Positions 11,137 to 22,447 of a stretch of 64,000 nt of DNA are shown piece by piece. Positions within the stretch are counted from its first letter, which is position 1. Every line of letters begins with the position of its first letter. A model generated the notes under the pieces. That model searched no databases, was not told the origin of the DNA, and saw nothing but the letters and a program-made list of their open reading frames with translations. Source of the stretch: Thelonectria olida (Eukaryota > Ascomycota > Sordariomycetes > Hypocreales > Nectriaceae); contig JAGPYM010000012.1 in NCBI GenBank assembly GCA_020736575.1, positions 682,001 through 746,000 of the forward strand. Direction: 5' to 3'. The position numbers and the translations under genes are program-made.

Positions 11137-13715
11137 CTAGTGATGAACCGCCATAAGGTCCATCTTGTCAAAAGCTTTGGAACAGGTAGGGCATTTGCGC
11201 ATGCGGTTGTTGATTCGATCATGCACGCAATCAGAGCAAAACAGATGGCCACATGTCTTGAGCGCAGTGTTCTTGAAGTTGTTCCGACAAATCGAACACA
11301 ACGCAAAAGTCTGCAAGAAAGTTAGTTAAGTCCTGGTAGCTCCCCTCAACGGCGTGACTTACCCGAAGCAACCCCTCTTCTTCCGACGAGTTGCTCAGCG
11401 CTTTGCTCTTCCAAGTATCGCGGTCCTTCTGTACGTGATCGATGCGAACCTTGAGCTTCTCCACCTCGGTTTCTTGCATTGTGTTTCGCTCCTTCACCAC
11501 GGCAGATGCGGCATCTCTGGATTTGACTAGGTTGGTCAAGTCGCTAACCTGCTTGTTCAACGACTCTGTCCGTCGCGTCATTTCCTGGCTGGACGCTTCC
11601 ATCTTCTTGTTTTCCGCAATCAACGTCGCATTGGCCTGCTTGAGATCCGCGGACTGCTTCTCCAAGTTGCCCAGCAAGGTCCTGTTCTGCGATTCGAGAT
11701 CCTTGAGCTGGGCGATAATTTCCGAGCTCTTGCTGTTTTGGTGTCGAAGAGATCGGATTTCGTTATTCCTCGTGTCCGAATCCTTGCGAGCAGCAAAATA
11801 CTTCTGATCCGCCTTGCTCTTCTCGGCAATGAGAATTGTCACTCGCTCTTCCAAGGTCGCGAAATCCAGCACCTTCTTCTGCGCCAGGTCCTTCATCTTC
11901 TTGTATGCCTTCTCTATTGACGGCAATTCTTGGTTGATCGACTTGAAATCTTGCTCCAGTTTCTTGTACTTCATTCGAAGTTCGTCGTTTGAAAGACTGT
12001 CGTCGTCCACGTTCATCATCTCCTGATTCTCGGCCGAGGTGAGACGTGCGATTTCGGACTCAAGGGACGAGATTCGGTCATCCTTAGCGCCGATGAGCTC
12101 CTTGATCTGATCTATAGAGGCACGCTCTTGCTCCATGTTCGCCTTGCGTTGCATGTTTTCGGCCAAGATCTCGTCTCTTGCTGAACGTACACGAGCCAGG
12201 TCTTGATCTCGGGACATGATCTCTGCTTCCAGCTCCTGAGTAACTTGATTCGCATCAGCTTCCAACTGGGATCGAAAAGCAGATCGTTCCGCTTGCAACT
12301 TCTCGGCCTCTTCGCGTAACTGCTTGTTAGTAGCTTCTAGATTATTGATGCGCTTGATAAGGTCCTCGTTCTGGGTCTTGAACTGTTTGAACACGTCCGT
12401 TCGAATGAAATCCTCGTCTGTCAGCGTCTCCCGGCGGGCTCTGAGGCTCGAATTATCATCTTGTAGCGTCTTCAATTCAGCTAGGAGCGAGTCGAGTTGT
12501 TCCTTTTGCTTCGTCGCGGCAGCAGTGGCCTCTTCGTATTTTACCAAAAGTTCGCCTGCATTACCATTGACATCGCCCCCCTCCGAACCGTTGTCTCCAG
12601 ATGCAGATGGTCGAGTTGCGTTTGCAAATGCTTGTTGTTCCAGCTTTTGGACTTGGGAGCTTTTGGCACGATCGAGTTTCTTCTCTGCCTTGAAAAACCG
12701 TAGTGTAGCCGCATTTAGTTGTTCGGAGAGATCATCTCTTTCAGTGCTTAATCGATCCAACTTCAGCAAGTACTCCTTGTTATCGACCAAAAGCCTGTTG
12801 ATTTTGTTTCCCAATGCGGCTGCGTCAGGGGTGATGATGTCTCCGCGATTGGCTGCCAGACGATTGATGAGTGCCTCGGCCTTTGTTTTTATCGCTTTTC
12901 CTTTGTCTTGGAGATGTTTTTGAAAATCGTGCAAATCTTTGAAACTAACGCCACTCAGGTATGGGGGATCTGATATCATATTAGCACATTCGCAATAAGC
13001 GGAACAAAGGCGCATACCGGAGACAGGCGAGGATGGCGGTTTATTTGGGTCTGCGAGTTGTTCTAACTCGTCCAGAACCTGCCCAGCGTTAGCCATGATC
13101 GATCCTCAATCACGTGTTGAACACCAACCTGTCGCCACCATGCATCGATAAGTCTCAAATGGTCGTCATGATGTACGGATCGTTTATGTAGCTCTTCCAA
13201 TCGCGATTCAGCCGTGGCAGCCTTGCGACTGTATTCTTGCATCTGTCGGAAGATGGCTCCTTTGGTATAGCTCTGATTAACCGAGGTCAGTGGCAATTTC
13301 GTCTTCAGCGCGTCGAAGAACGGATGCGGGGTTGTGGTGACGCGAGCGAAGGCGATGGCGATCGGGTGCACTCAGAACGCATCTTCAAAGCTGGAAACTG
13401 CCGTCTCCGAGAAGAGGGCATCATCGCTGGCTTTGTGAGCTTTATCGTCCAGCATCGGACTCCGAGAAGAAGATGCAGCGATCCCGAGTTCGCAAGCCCT
13501 CACACGACAACGCAGGAGGAGATGGGAATGGGGATAGGGCGGGCTGCGAGCACTCGCGAAGGAAGGGGCGTTGATCAGGAACTTACCTCGATCCAGCTTT
13601 CTTCCTTGGTTTCGAGGGCGTCGTCTTTGGCCTTGGAACCATTGACGGCAACTCTCTTACTGGGAGGAGCAAGTTCGTCGGCGCTGCTGATGGCAGGCCT
13701 CTTCCTGTCCTCCAT
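11137..13715 (-). CDS. bre1: E3 ubiquitin-protein ligase Bre1
   Basis: Five exons: 13715-13587, 13272-13129, 13078-13018, 12969-11363 and 11310-11137, giving 704 aa. Bre1 monoubiquitinates histone H2B with Rad6 in the nucleus, upstream of H3K4 and H3K79 methylation. The N-terminus [11 protein letters not shown] carries a basic nuclear-localisation-like stretch. The central part (about 90-640) is almost continuous coiled coil. The C-terminal RING has ligands C652, C655, C667, H669, C672, C675, C687 and C690, and the ORF ends in AVHH. The RING is only completed by splicing the 52-nt intron 11311-11362. Introns are 314, 50, 48 and 52 nt; the 48-nt one (12970-13017) has no in-frame stop. The start at 13715 is preferred over an ATG 18 codons upstream because it matches the usual MEDRKRP beginning. 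The gene is divergent from bdp1. Confidence 0.95.
13273..13586 (-). other. Long first intron of bre1 (314 nt)
   Basis: The donor GTAAGT follows codon 43 (WIE) and the acceptor AATCAG precedes SYTKGAI, with phase 0 preserved. It is several times longer than most introns in this window. I see no small-RNA motif in it with confidence. Confidence 0.8.
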
Positions 13716-14226
13716 CTTTGCGAGCGTGGATGGACGGGGCGAGGCAGAGGGGGTCGTTGTGAGAGGCATCAGAAGTCGCGTGGCAGCGGGGGGGAAATGA
13801 AGCGCGAGGGAGAAACAGAGCGAGGGTTCGGTATTGGGAGCGCGATAGAGCAAAGTCCCGTCCCTGCGAAGGGCGTGCCAGACGTCATGAAGGGGCAGTG
13901 AGGAGAAGTCGTGTCTTGCTGATGGGACGTTCCCTCGGGCCAGGAGTTGAAATTTCGAAGTTGAGTCGCACATCGAGAAGCGCGGTCTCCACCTCAAAGG
14001 GGCTTAGTGGTGATCTAACCCCTTTTGGGCGTCTCTTATCGATTTGCATACCGGCTAAAATTCGGTGAACAAGCCTGCCACTCCACCATCCCGCATTTTC
14101 CCAGCGCTGTGGTGCATGCAACAATTTTCCAACTTCAAACCCAAGTTCGATTCAACCTAGCTTTCCTGATGTAACGACATCTGTTCCGAACTCTCGCAAT
14201 CCTATGGACCATTTGAAACCACCATA
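13716..14226. promoter_or_regulatory. Bidirectional promoter of bre1 and bdp1
   Basis: Only 511 bp separate the two divergent start codons, so both 5' leaders and promoters must lie here. The minus-strand frame upstream of the bre1 start is open for about 94 codons (to 13997) but is read as leader. No specific operator was identified. Confidence 0.65.
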
Positions 14227-15981
14227 ATGAGTTCCATGTTCAAGAAGAAAGGCGGGCCCGCCTTCAAGCCGAAGATCCCCTCCGCTCGAGCGCGCCCCGC
14301 GGCACCAGCAGCGCCTTCGCAACAAGCGAAACCTGCCCAGACTCAACCGTCGATCGACTCACACTCGCAATCGGCGCCTTCAGAGCCTGAGAAGAAGGCC
14401 CCGTTGACAACCTCTGCGGTTGACTCGAGAGAATCCCGATCGCACAAGCCTTCAGAACTACCTCGACAAAAATCTCCAACCCAGACCCCACCACTCTCGG
14501 AACCTGCGAAATCCGATGGCATCGTCCCAGCCGCGAAACCGCCAAGCGATAAGCCTCAGGGCTCAAGTACCGTACTTGCGACATCCACGAAGGAGATTCC
14601 CAGGTCAGGGACAACCGCTGATGCACCAGCGGGTGCGGTATTAGAACCGGCGCAGAGTGCACCTGAAAAAGTTCAATCAAATGCGACTGAAGATGTTATC
14701 TTGCCAGATGCCTCGCCTAGTGACTCACAAACCAACACTGCTCCATCTACGGAAGCGCAAACTCCAAACACTGAAGCAAGGCCAGATATCGGAGCAACAG
14801 AAACTTCCACACCCTCAATAACGCCAGGAGAATCAAGCGAAACCCCATCCCAACCGGCCATAGAGACACAGTCAAAACCTGCACCAAAACCACGAACCAG
14901 AAGGGCAGCTACCAAGTCTGCTACCGAAGCAGAGACCGGCGAGGATGACGAGAGCGCAAGACCTACGAAACGGCAGAGAAAAACCGCTGCTCAGGATGGA
15001 GCCGACGCAACGCCGAAACAGCCAAGGAAACGAACAACCCGTTCTCAGACGAACGGCGCAACCCAACCAAGGGCGCGGCGGGCACGATCCATCACGCCTG
15101 AGGACTCTGAAAACCAGGTGGTGGACCTCCAGCAGCTCAAAATGTCCGACCTCACTCGCGACCTTCACATAGGAAGGAAGTTCAGTCGACACGACGAACT
15201 TCGAGAGCGAGAGAGACGTGCTAGACTTAAGTCAAAACTCGGCGACGACGAACGTGACGACTCTTCAACACCGGAACCAGGCGCAAAGATGGACACCCCC
15301 GTGGTCCCGACCCCTCCTGCCGAGCCGTCATCCGAAGCACCGGCCTCCGGGCCCCAGTTCCGCATCGTCGACGGCCAGATCGTCATCGACCAGAGCTCCC
15401 TCGCCGTCGACCGCCACGCCCGCGCCGCCGCCCGTCTCGGAGACATGGAGACGGTCGAGGAAAACGACTTCACCCGCCTCATCACCAGCAACTCCTTCAT
15501 GAATACCTCCAAGCTTAAAGGCCCCAACATCTGGACCGACGCTGAGACGGAGCTCTTCTACCGCGGCCTGCGCATGTTCGGCACCGACTTTGAAATGATT
15601 TCCAAAATGTTCCCCTCCAAGCAGCGCCGCCACGTCAAGCTCAAGTTCAACCGCGAGGAGCGCCACTGCCCGCGCCGCATCGACGCCGCCCTCGTCGGTG
15701 AAAAGACTATCAAGATGGACATCGAGGAGTACAAGGCCGTCACCGGCGCCACGTTTGAGCCCGTCGAGTCCATCGAAGCCGAGCAGCGCAAGATGCAGGA
15801 AGACTTTGAGGCCGAACAGAAACGCATCGCTGACGAGCAAGCCGAGGTCATGCGTAAGAAGCGTGAGGAGCTGTTTGCCGACGATGACGAGGATGTGGCC
15901 AAGAAGAAGAAGGCGGGCAAGAAGGGGAAACAGAAGATCATCTACGGACTCAATGGAGAGCCCATCAACGCGGAGGCTTAG
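14227..15981 (+). CDS. bdp1: TFIIIB subunit Bdp1 (B'' component), SANT domain protein
   Basis: Single exon, 584 aa. Bdp1 completes the TFIIIB complex (with TBP and Brf1) at RNA polymerase III promoters for tRNA, 5S and U6 genes. The start MSSMFKKKGGPAFKPKIP is the conserved N-terminal Bdp1 motif. Residues about 20-290 are a low-complexity Ser/Pro/Thr-rich linker with basic patches. The SANT/Myb-like domain lies at about 431-485 and contains the characteristic WTDAETELFYRGL and FGTDFEMIS segments, followed by KLKFNREER. The C-terminus is a charged helix (about 515-575) with a Lys-rich end. Codon use becomes markedly more GC-rich at third positions from about 15350 onward, over the conserved domain. 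Confidence 0.93.
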   Translation: MSSMFKKKGGPAFKPKIPSARARPAAPAAPSQQAKPAQTQPSIDSHSQSAPSEPEKKAPLTTSAVDSRESRSHKPSELPRQKSPTQTPPLSEPAKSDGIVPAAKPPSDKPQGSSTVLATSTKEIPRSGTTADAPAGAVLEPAQSAPEKVQSNATEDVILPDASPSDSQTNTAPSTEAQTPNTEARPDIGATETSTPSITPGESSETPSQPAIETQSKPAPKPRTRRAATKSATEAETGEDDESARPTKRQRKTAAQDGADATPKQPRKRTTRSQTNGATQPRARRARSITPEDSENQVVDLQQLKMSDLTRDLHIGRKFSRHDELRERERRARLKSKLGDDERDDSSTPEPGAKMDTPVVPTPPAEPSSEAPASGPQFRIVDGQIVIDQSSLAVDRHARAAARLGDMETVEENDFTRLITSNSFMNTSKLKGPNIWTDAETELFYRGLRMFGTDFEMISKMFPSKQRRHVKLKFNREERHCPRRIDAALVGEKTIKMDIEEYKAVTGATFEPVESIEAEQRKMQEDFEAEQKRIADEQAEVMRKKREELFADDDEDVAKKKKAGKKGKQKIIYGLNGEPINAEA

Positions 15982-16497
15982 GGAGGATGTATTGGGACAC
16001 TTGTAAGACACTGGGGGCGAGCGAACGATGGAGGATGATATGGGAGGAATTTAAAAAAACGGCGTAGCAGGACTGGCATGATACCCATTGGGGGCTTAAC
16101 GGGATGGTTTTGGAACACCCGTGTGGTATATTGATAGGATTCGTCTATCCTTAGAGTAACAGTATGGGAGATAACGAAACTACCCATCAAGACACATCAG
16201 GGCATTTTTGTTTTGATATTCGTCAATCTCGTCAACCGTGCTATCTTGCCTTCGCAGAATCTCGAGGTATTCATATCTTTCCTTCCCCACGATATGTCGG
16301 CGCGTCTCCTTGTGGCCACCACGATATGCAAGGTGTTTCCCCTTTAAAAACACCGTGACCGTGCAATCTTCCAGCCAAGACAAAAATATGTTGCTCGGCA
16401 CCCATATTACTTTGATAAAAGGCCTGGATACGTCCCGTTTCCCCTGTCATAATCGTAACAAAGCACTGCCTGGCACAGCAATCCCAGATGCCCCCCT
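15982..16497. other. Convergent spacer (bdp1 / rad23)
   Basis: This contains the 3' untranslated regions of two converging genes. No coding region is recognised. Confidence 0.6.
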
Positions 16498-18104
16498 CTA
16501 GTTTCCATGAGTAGACTCATCCTCGTCGGGTTGGTCGAAAAGGAAGTTGGCGGCGAGTTCTTCGTTCTTGTCGCAGGCGAAGTAGGCCTGAATGGCCTGC
16601 TCGCGGTCGAAACCTAATCGGCAAAGCTGCGTCGTGTTAGCGAGTCCCCATATCAAATTTGGCAAAAATCATATCCCTACTCTCTCGATGGCATCGCGCT
16701 CCTCCTCAGTGACAGCAATGGCCTGGGCGCCAGGGGGCAAGGGAACATCGTCGTCGCCAGCATCCTCGCCGAGGAGCTGAAGGAATTGGTCCGGGTTTGA
16801 GGCAATGAGCTGGGCCAACTGGGGGTTTCCAGCACCAAGCTGCTGCAGGATGGGCTCGAGCATCTGAGGTTGCTGTTGTACAACCTGGCGGAGCTGCTGG
16901 AACTGAGCATTGTGTCGGAGGAAATCCAAGTTGCCGAGATCACCCTGAGTGGCAGCGGCAGCCGCGGCCGAAACATCTTGGCCGCCACCACCACCACTAC
17001 CTGACCGAGGGTTGCCTTGTTGAGCGGCGAGGTCGAAAAGGTTGATGGAATCGTCGCCGCCTTGGGTAGCAGCGGGCTGGTTGCCAGAAGGAGGGGCGGC
17101 GGCAGCGGGTTGACGCGGTTGTTGTCGCTGCTCGGTCTGAACATCTTCGGGAATACCCTTATTCAGCGTGTTAGCAGCTTAACAATTGGCATGGACTAGA
17201 TATTCATTGGAAACTAACAGTCAAGAGATACTCGACGGCGCGATCGGGGTTGTTGAAAGCGGCACGCATGGCAGCCTCGATATCAGGTCTCGCGAAACCC
17301 ATGGCCTCCATGTTGGCGATAGCCTCAATGCGCGCCTGGCCCAGAGCGAGACCGGGAGTGTCATTGGCGGCAGCCCCAGTATCGGCAGAACGCTGAGGGG
17401 TGGGTGTCGCGGGTACGGCAGCCTGCTGAGAAGAGGTGTGAGAAGGGGCGGCGGGAGCGGCAGGCGTGCTGGTGACGGGTTGAGCGGGCGTCGCTGGGGG
17501 AGCAGAAGACTCGGCGGCGGGCGCAGCAGGTGCGGCAGGCTTTCCCTTGGGCTACGGAGAGACGTGTAAGCGAGAGGCCAGGGCCTAGAAGCCTAATCGA
17601 GGGAAATGACTGAGAAAAAATACCTTGTTCACCATGCACACGACGAAGCCTTTCTCCTCAATGTTGTAGGAGCTGACAGTGTCATCATCCTTCAAGATCT
17701 TGCCTGACACCACGAGTTAGCGGATTGGTCGACAGACGGCCATGCGGGTGGCGAATGGGTAGATACCCGAGTAAATGAGCTTCTGTAGCTTGGGATCCCA
17801 TCCCTTCTCGGCGGAAATCTTCTCCTTGACGGCGGAGATCTGTCGAGCGTCGTGGTTAGTCGAGGGAACCGTCGCAGGGTGGCGGGGAAGATGGCGCGGG
17901 GTGGACATACCTTCTCTGAGGCGTCGACCTCGAGGGTGAACTTTTGCTGCTTAAGATCCTGCAAAGAGAAAAGGCGACGTCAGCGAATGCATTGCTAGAC
18001 GGCGGTGGTTTGGGGCCAGTTGGCCGGAGAGAGACGGCGGACGGGCAAGGGACAGCCTCGTGGTTCAGACGCGGGTGGTGACGCACCTTAAAAGTGACCT
18101 TCAT
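16498..18104 (-). CDS. rad23: UV excision repair / proteasome shuttle protein Rad23
   Basis: Seven exons: 18104-18087, 17958-17911, 17839-17767, 17703-17624, 17551-17219, 17157-16681 and 16626-16498, giving 385 aa. Rad23 stabilises Rad4 in nucleotide excision repair and delivers ubiquitinated substrates to the proteasome. The ubiquitin-like domain (1-73: [17 protein letters not shown], then [15 protein letters not shown]) is assembled from four small exons. A Pro/Ala/Thr linker follows, then UBA1 (about 144-184), a Gln/Gly-rich linker, the Rad4-binding STI1-type domain (about 260-312) and UBA2 (about 334-376). The first exon is only 18 nt (six codons). Introns are 128, 71, 63, 72, 61 and 54 nt. 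All junctions restore family consensus. Confidence 0.96.
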
Positions 18105-19458
18105 GATGGGCGAAAAGAGTCTGTTTGTGGAGCGGGGAGAAGAGAGCTTGAGCAGCGCGAGCGAGAGAGAGGCAGCGGGCCGCAAATGATGGCGACGGCA
18201 GCTGGAGAGAAGCTGGATGGGGGAGAGGAAGAAGAGGAGGAGGAGGAGAACGGAAGGAAGTTGACTGGCTGAACAGAAGCAGTGACGGAGAGAAGAGTAT
18301 GGGTCGGCAGTCAGTAGGCGATGGCGCTTTTGAGGTTGGTTGGGGAGAGGCAGGCAGAGATAGGTAGCGAGCCACATGCACACAAGCCACACATACACCC
18401 AGCGCAATGCAGAGCAGAGCAAACGGCCTGAAGGCACCTCTCAGAAGCCTGGACCAAAGGCGGGGTGCGCAGAGCAATCCAATGGAAGCTAATTACCAAG
18501 CCAAGCCCACCTGGGGGCAGCTCACTTACAGGGACGTGGTGGTGGTTTTCTTCTGGCGGGCCTCTCATTGGCTCAGCCACTCCAAGGCTCCCGAGGCCCC
18601 CATGGCGGTTTCGTGTCCGAGGTGGCGGTGCGGCACGTATGCCTCCGGCTGCCTGCTCGAGTCTGTCACCTTGGCTTCACCTTGGCCGAGGTTGGTTGAC
18701 AAGTTGATGATCAATCGTCCCAAACGGGAATCCCACGCATCATCGCCAATTGGATCCCACGCCGACGTGGCTCTACATACAGACAGAACCGTCATGATTC
18801 ACTCAAGTCACTCGAGGCACCCTTTGCGCTGGCGAACCGTGGTGTGGGCGAGTCGAATCGGACCATGTCTCTCCACACAATCACTGCAGAGATCCCATCT
18901 GACTCCCCAACTGCCCAAACAGATCTTCTTCTCCAACATCAGCTCACTCTCCTTCATTCCAAGAGTAAGTACCTAGAGGTGAGTGAGTGAGTGCTGCAAA
19001 CTCCCCATCATGAAACCTCACACCACCACAGGAACCATCCTGATCTGTGTATTTGTAACTTTCTTTGATTTCTGTTTCTCTACTTATTTTTTCAAAAGTC
19101 TATGCTTTTTGTTCTACCCACCCATGCCCGATATCTGATATCAATTCGTTCCTGTCATTTCATCTCCCGGTCCTGAACCACGCCGAGACTTTGTTGTGTC
19201 TGTTAATATGAAAACGCCTCGCTTGAAGTTTCCCTCTGGTATCTTCCCGCGCTGAAAACCCCCCTCCCAAGTAAAAGAAGGAAAACCCCCCAATGGATTC
19301 CAACAGTCGCCTGTCAGTTATCCTATCCCCATCACCCTAAGCAAAATACAAAGAGAAAATAGTCGGATCATATCCGACGGTCCGCCCGTGTCATGATCCT
19401 GCCGGGCTGGGCATGTTGCATCCGAGCCCGACAAATAGTCGTAAGTAATCTTCTCCTT
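18105..19458. promoter_or_regulatory. Upstream region of rad23 and downstream region of the four-helix protein gene
   Basis: Two minus-strand genes flank this 1.35-kb stretch, so it contains the rad23 promoter and the 3' end of the neighbouring transcript. ATTGG on the plus strand near 18567 is a CCAAT box in the orientation of rad23, about 460 bp upstream of its ATG. No coding region is supported. Confidence 0.5.
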
Positions 19459-20865
19459 TTAGTGCCGCCTCTGCATCGACTCCTCCAAATCCCTCTCCTC
19501 GCTCTCTGTCCTGACCTTGCGGACGTTGTAGCCCGCCCAACTTGACCGAGTGCCCGCGCCCAGGACCCAGTCCGGGATAGGGGGCGTGACGGTTCGTTCC
19601 GACGGAGACGGCGTCGTGTCCACCTCGGTCTCTGTCTCATCCTCCTCGCGGATGCTGAGGCTGCTCTCGTTGCCGTCGTGGCTCAGCGGGCTCGAGAAGA
19701 TGGGGTTGCTCGACACGCGCGTCTGGTTGAGTGACCGGACGCTCTGGCGATGCGTGATGACCTGTCCGGCGTTTGGCGACGCAATCACCACGGTGCCGGG
19801 TGTCGTGACGGGAGGCGGGTCGGGAGAGTCAGATCTGAATAGGGGGTGGATGTGCATCTCGCTCATGGAAGGAGGTGGTTGTGGGATGGGGCTCTCCACC
19901 CTGCGAGGCGAAGGGCTGTAACTGCGACTTCGTGGCCGGATCCGAGGAGGCTCAAAGGGCATTGCAGGTACGTTGGGGCTAGGGGTCCGGCTCACGGTAG
20001 GGCTGCCGGGAATGGTCTCGAGGAAGCGTCCGTGGGGCTGGGGAGGAGTCGACATTTCCATGACGACCTGGCGGTTCTGAGTATCAACCGACGAAGTGTC
20101 CCAGGAGTCGAAGGCGTCCTCGGTACTGGTTCGGCGACCGGCGAAATCAATCGAGGCGGGTCGCCGCGACTCCTTGGTGATGAGCTGAGTCTTGGAGGTC
20201 ACTGGGCGGATGGCGTTGGAGAGAGACGACTTGATGGAGGTCATGGTGCCGGACCTCGAGCGCCCGCCAAAGGACGAAGGAGCCTGGGAGGTCATCGAGT
20301 CCAGCCGAGGTAGCGGTTCGGGGTCAGGAGTGGTCTGGCTATATCGAACGGCCTTGACCCTGCTGTTGATGGGCGACTTGCGCTCTTCCTCGAGTGAGTG
20401 GAGGGACAGGGCCATATCGGGAGACCGCGAGTGAAGGAAGTGTAAAAGAAGGAAAATGCTCTGGAAGGCAAAGGAGATGCCGAGGGCGATTGAAGCGCCC
20501 ATCAGGAAGCCGTTCTTGTTAGAGCCGAGGATGTTGTCGTCCTTGTCGACAGTGGCCTTGCTGAGCTGAATAAGAGTGGCCACACCAGCGACGGTAGCGA
20601 AAACGATGGCCAAAAGACAAAGGCCCTGGTCGACTCCAAGACATCTTGAAGATAAATATCGAATAGATCCAACGGCGTGGACGGCAACCAGCCAGCCCAC
20701 GCATACGAAAACGACGGCCTCAACGGCCAAGGATACCTGAGACGAGGCGCGGCCGCTGGTCTGAGGAGTGTGAGTTGAAAGCACGGCGAGAACTCCGATG
20801 ATGGCTACTGTCGCGAGCAGAGCCACGGAGCCCAAGGCCACGGGGATGGCACGACGCATGGCCAT
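19459..20865 (-). CDS. Unrecognised four-helix membrane protein with long disordered tail
   Basis: Single exon, 468 aa, starting at ATG 20865; a second ATG two codons on is equally usable. I do not recognise a named family. The N-terminal third carries four hydrophobic helices (about 8-29, 47-68, 80-100 and 119-144) with short loops. The first helix could act as a signal anchor. The remaining 320 residues are predicted disordered, rich in Ser, Pro and Arg, with many SP and TP sites of the kind phosphorylated by proline-directed kinases (for example SRTPSPN and SYSPSPRR). The C-terminus is charged (SEERDLEESMQRRH). The layout resembles tetraspan plasma-membrane or cortical proteins of filamentous fungi, but no function should be assigned. 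Consistent GC-rich codon use supports it as a real gene. Confidence 0.75.
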   Translation of the reverse strand: MAMRRAIPVALGSVALLATVAIIGVLAVLSTHTPQTSGRASSQVSLAVEAVVFVCVGWLVAVHAVGSIRYLSSRCLGVDQGLCLLAIVFATVAGVATLIQLSKATVDKDDNILGSNKNGFLMGASIALGISFAFQSIFLLLHFLHSRSPDMALSLHSLEEERKSPINSRVKAVRYSQTTPDPEPLPRLDSMTSQAPSSFGGRSRSGTMTSIKSSLSNAIRPVTSKTQLITKESRRPASIDFAGRRTSTEDAFDSWDTSSVDTQNRQVVMEMSTPPQPHGRFLETIPGSPTVSRTPSPNVPAMPFEPPRIRPRSRSYSPSPRRVESPIPQPPPSMSEMHIHPLFRSDSPDPPPVTTPGTVVIASPNAGQVITHRQSVRSLNQTRVSSNPIFSSPLSHDGNESSLSIREEDETETEVDTTPSPSERTVTPPIPDWVLGAGTRSSWAGYNVRKVRTESEERDLEESMQRRH

Positions 20866-21477
20866 CGTTCGTTGTCGAAGCGAATCAAAGGACTATACCG
20901 AATACGCCGGGTTAAGGGCCGTCAGGGGACAACCGTCCACTCAATGGTGAGTCGTCCTTTGTTTCTTGAAAAAAAAGGGTTGATGAAAAAGTGCGTCGAA
21001 CTAGTGTTTGTTTTCGAAAGGTATGTCGTGTAAGAGTCGTGACATTGCAGGCTTGGTGTTGTTGGTGCACTCGTATGCCGTCGACGTCTGCAGAAACTAA
21101 CTAGGGGTGAAGCAAATGTGGTGTTCCAATGGACGATCCGCCGGGAGTTGTTGTCGGTATCTTCTTCTTATTCGTGTTGAAAGCCCGAGTTGTCGATCAA
21201 GTTTGGCGATGAGACGGGATGAGAGTCGCACAGGGGCAATGCTTCGGTCACGAGTTGGGCGTGTGTTATAAAGAAAGCGAGTGTGTTAAGGCTCTGGGAA
21301 CAACAACAAACAAACAATACAAAAGAGGAGGCAAGTCTGATAACTCGGGTCGTCTTTGAATGGGCAAGTTGAGGAAAAGCGAGAGACGTAGAGCCCACTG
21401 GGTTTGTATAGCGAAAGTAAGTAAAGAGGCTGGGACGAATGTATTCGGTTCAAGCGAAGGGGAACCAACAAAGGAAG

Positions 21478-21910
21478 AAAATGATTGATTGATTGGAAGG
21501 GGAGGGGAGGGGAGGGGAAGGGAAAGAAAACAAAGAGGCCTGTGAGAGAAGGGCAGAAGCAAGGACTAATAAGAAGAGAAGAGGCGAAGCGGGAGCACAG
21601 AGAGAGTGAGAGGGGAGTGTGTGTGGGAGTGGGAGTGAGTGAGTGAGTGTGTGTGGGCGAGGGTGTGGAGCGTGGGCATCGATACTATTTCCACGGCCAT
21701 AGAGAAGGATCCATGTCAAGTCAAAGAGGGAGAAAAAGGAAAAAAGTGTCAGTGCTTGTCAGTGTCATTCAGTCATTCATTCATTCATTCATTCAACAGT
21801 GTGGGAGAGTGGGCGGACGTGCGTAGCGTGTGTCTGTGTGTCTTGTGTCTTGTTTGTCTCGTCCTGTCCTTGTCCTGTCCTTGTCCTGTCCTGTCCTCTC
21901 CTGTCTTGCC
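21478..21910. repeat. Cluster of microsatellites in the four-helix gene's upstream region
   Basis: In order there are GATT units (21483-21494), GGGGA units (about 21496-21524), mixed GAGT/GT units (about 21603-21655), CATT units (about 21773-21795) and imperfect TGTCC/TTGTCC units (about 21866-21907). On the minus, transcribed strand these read as CAAT, TCCCC, ACTC, AATG and GGACA repeats. Confidence 0.85.
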
Positions 21911-22428
21911 CGTCCTGCCTGTCTGTGTGAGGCTGTGGGACGGACTGGGCTCCCTTCTCTGCCAACAACAACAGCAGCAGCCAGCAGTAACAACGACAAC
22001 AGCCCTGGAACCTCCTCCTCCTCCTCCCTCTCCCTCGCTGCCCTGCTTGTTTCCAACATCTGAGTACCGACCCGCCCTCGGCCCCGCCCCTGGCCCCTGG
22101 TTCCTGGTGTCTCTTTTTAGCAGGACAGGGATCCCCTCTCTCTCAGTCTCCGAGTCTCTCCCTCCAAGTGTCTCTCGCAAGTGACACAGACTCACTCCAG
22201 TGTCCGATCTCCGCATGGGTCCCTCACTCCCCCTCTCTCCCTCTCTGCCACTTTCTCTGTCTGCTGCAAGTAATCACTGAAAAAGGGTCCGGGGCGTGTG
22301 AGTGGCCAGCGACGGTCGGCTCTGTCTGTGTCAGATAAGTTGAGGGGTGTGCATGGATTCATTGGGTTCAATGGTTCCTTTTTCCCTAGTTAGTCCCTTG
22401 CTGAAGAGAGAAGGAAAAGCAGGAAAGT

Positions 22429-22447
22429 TGTGTGTGTGTGTGTGTGA
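22429..22447. repeat. GT dinucleotide microsatellite
   Basis: An uninterrupted GT run of about 9 units followed by GAGTGA. A second short GT run is at about 26071-26087. Confidence 0.85.
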
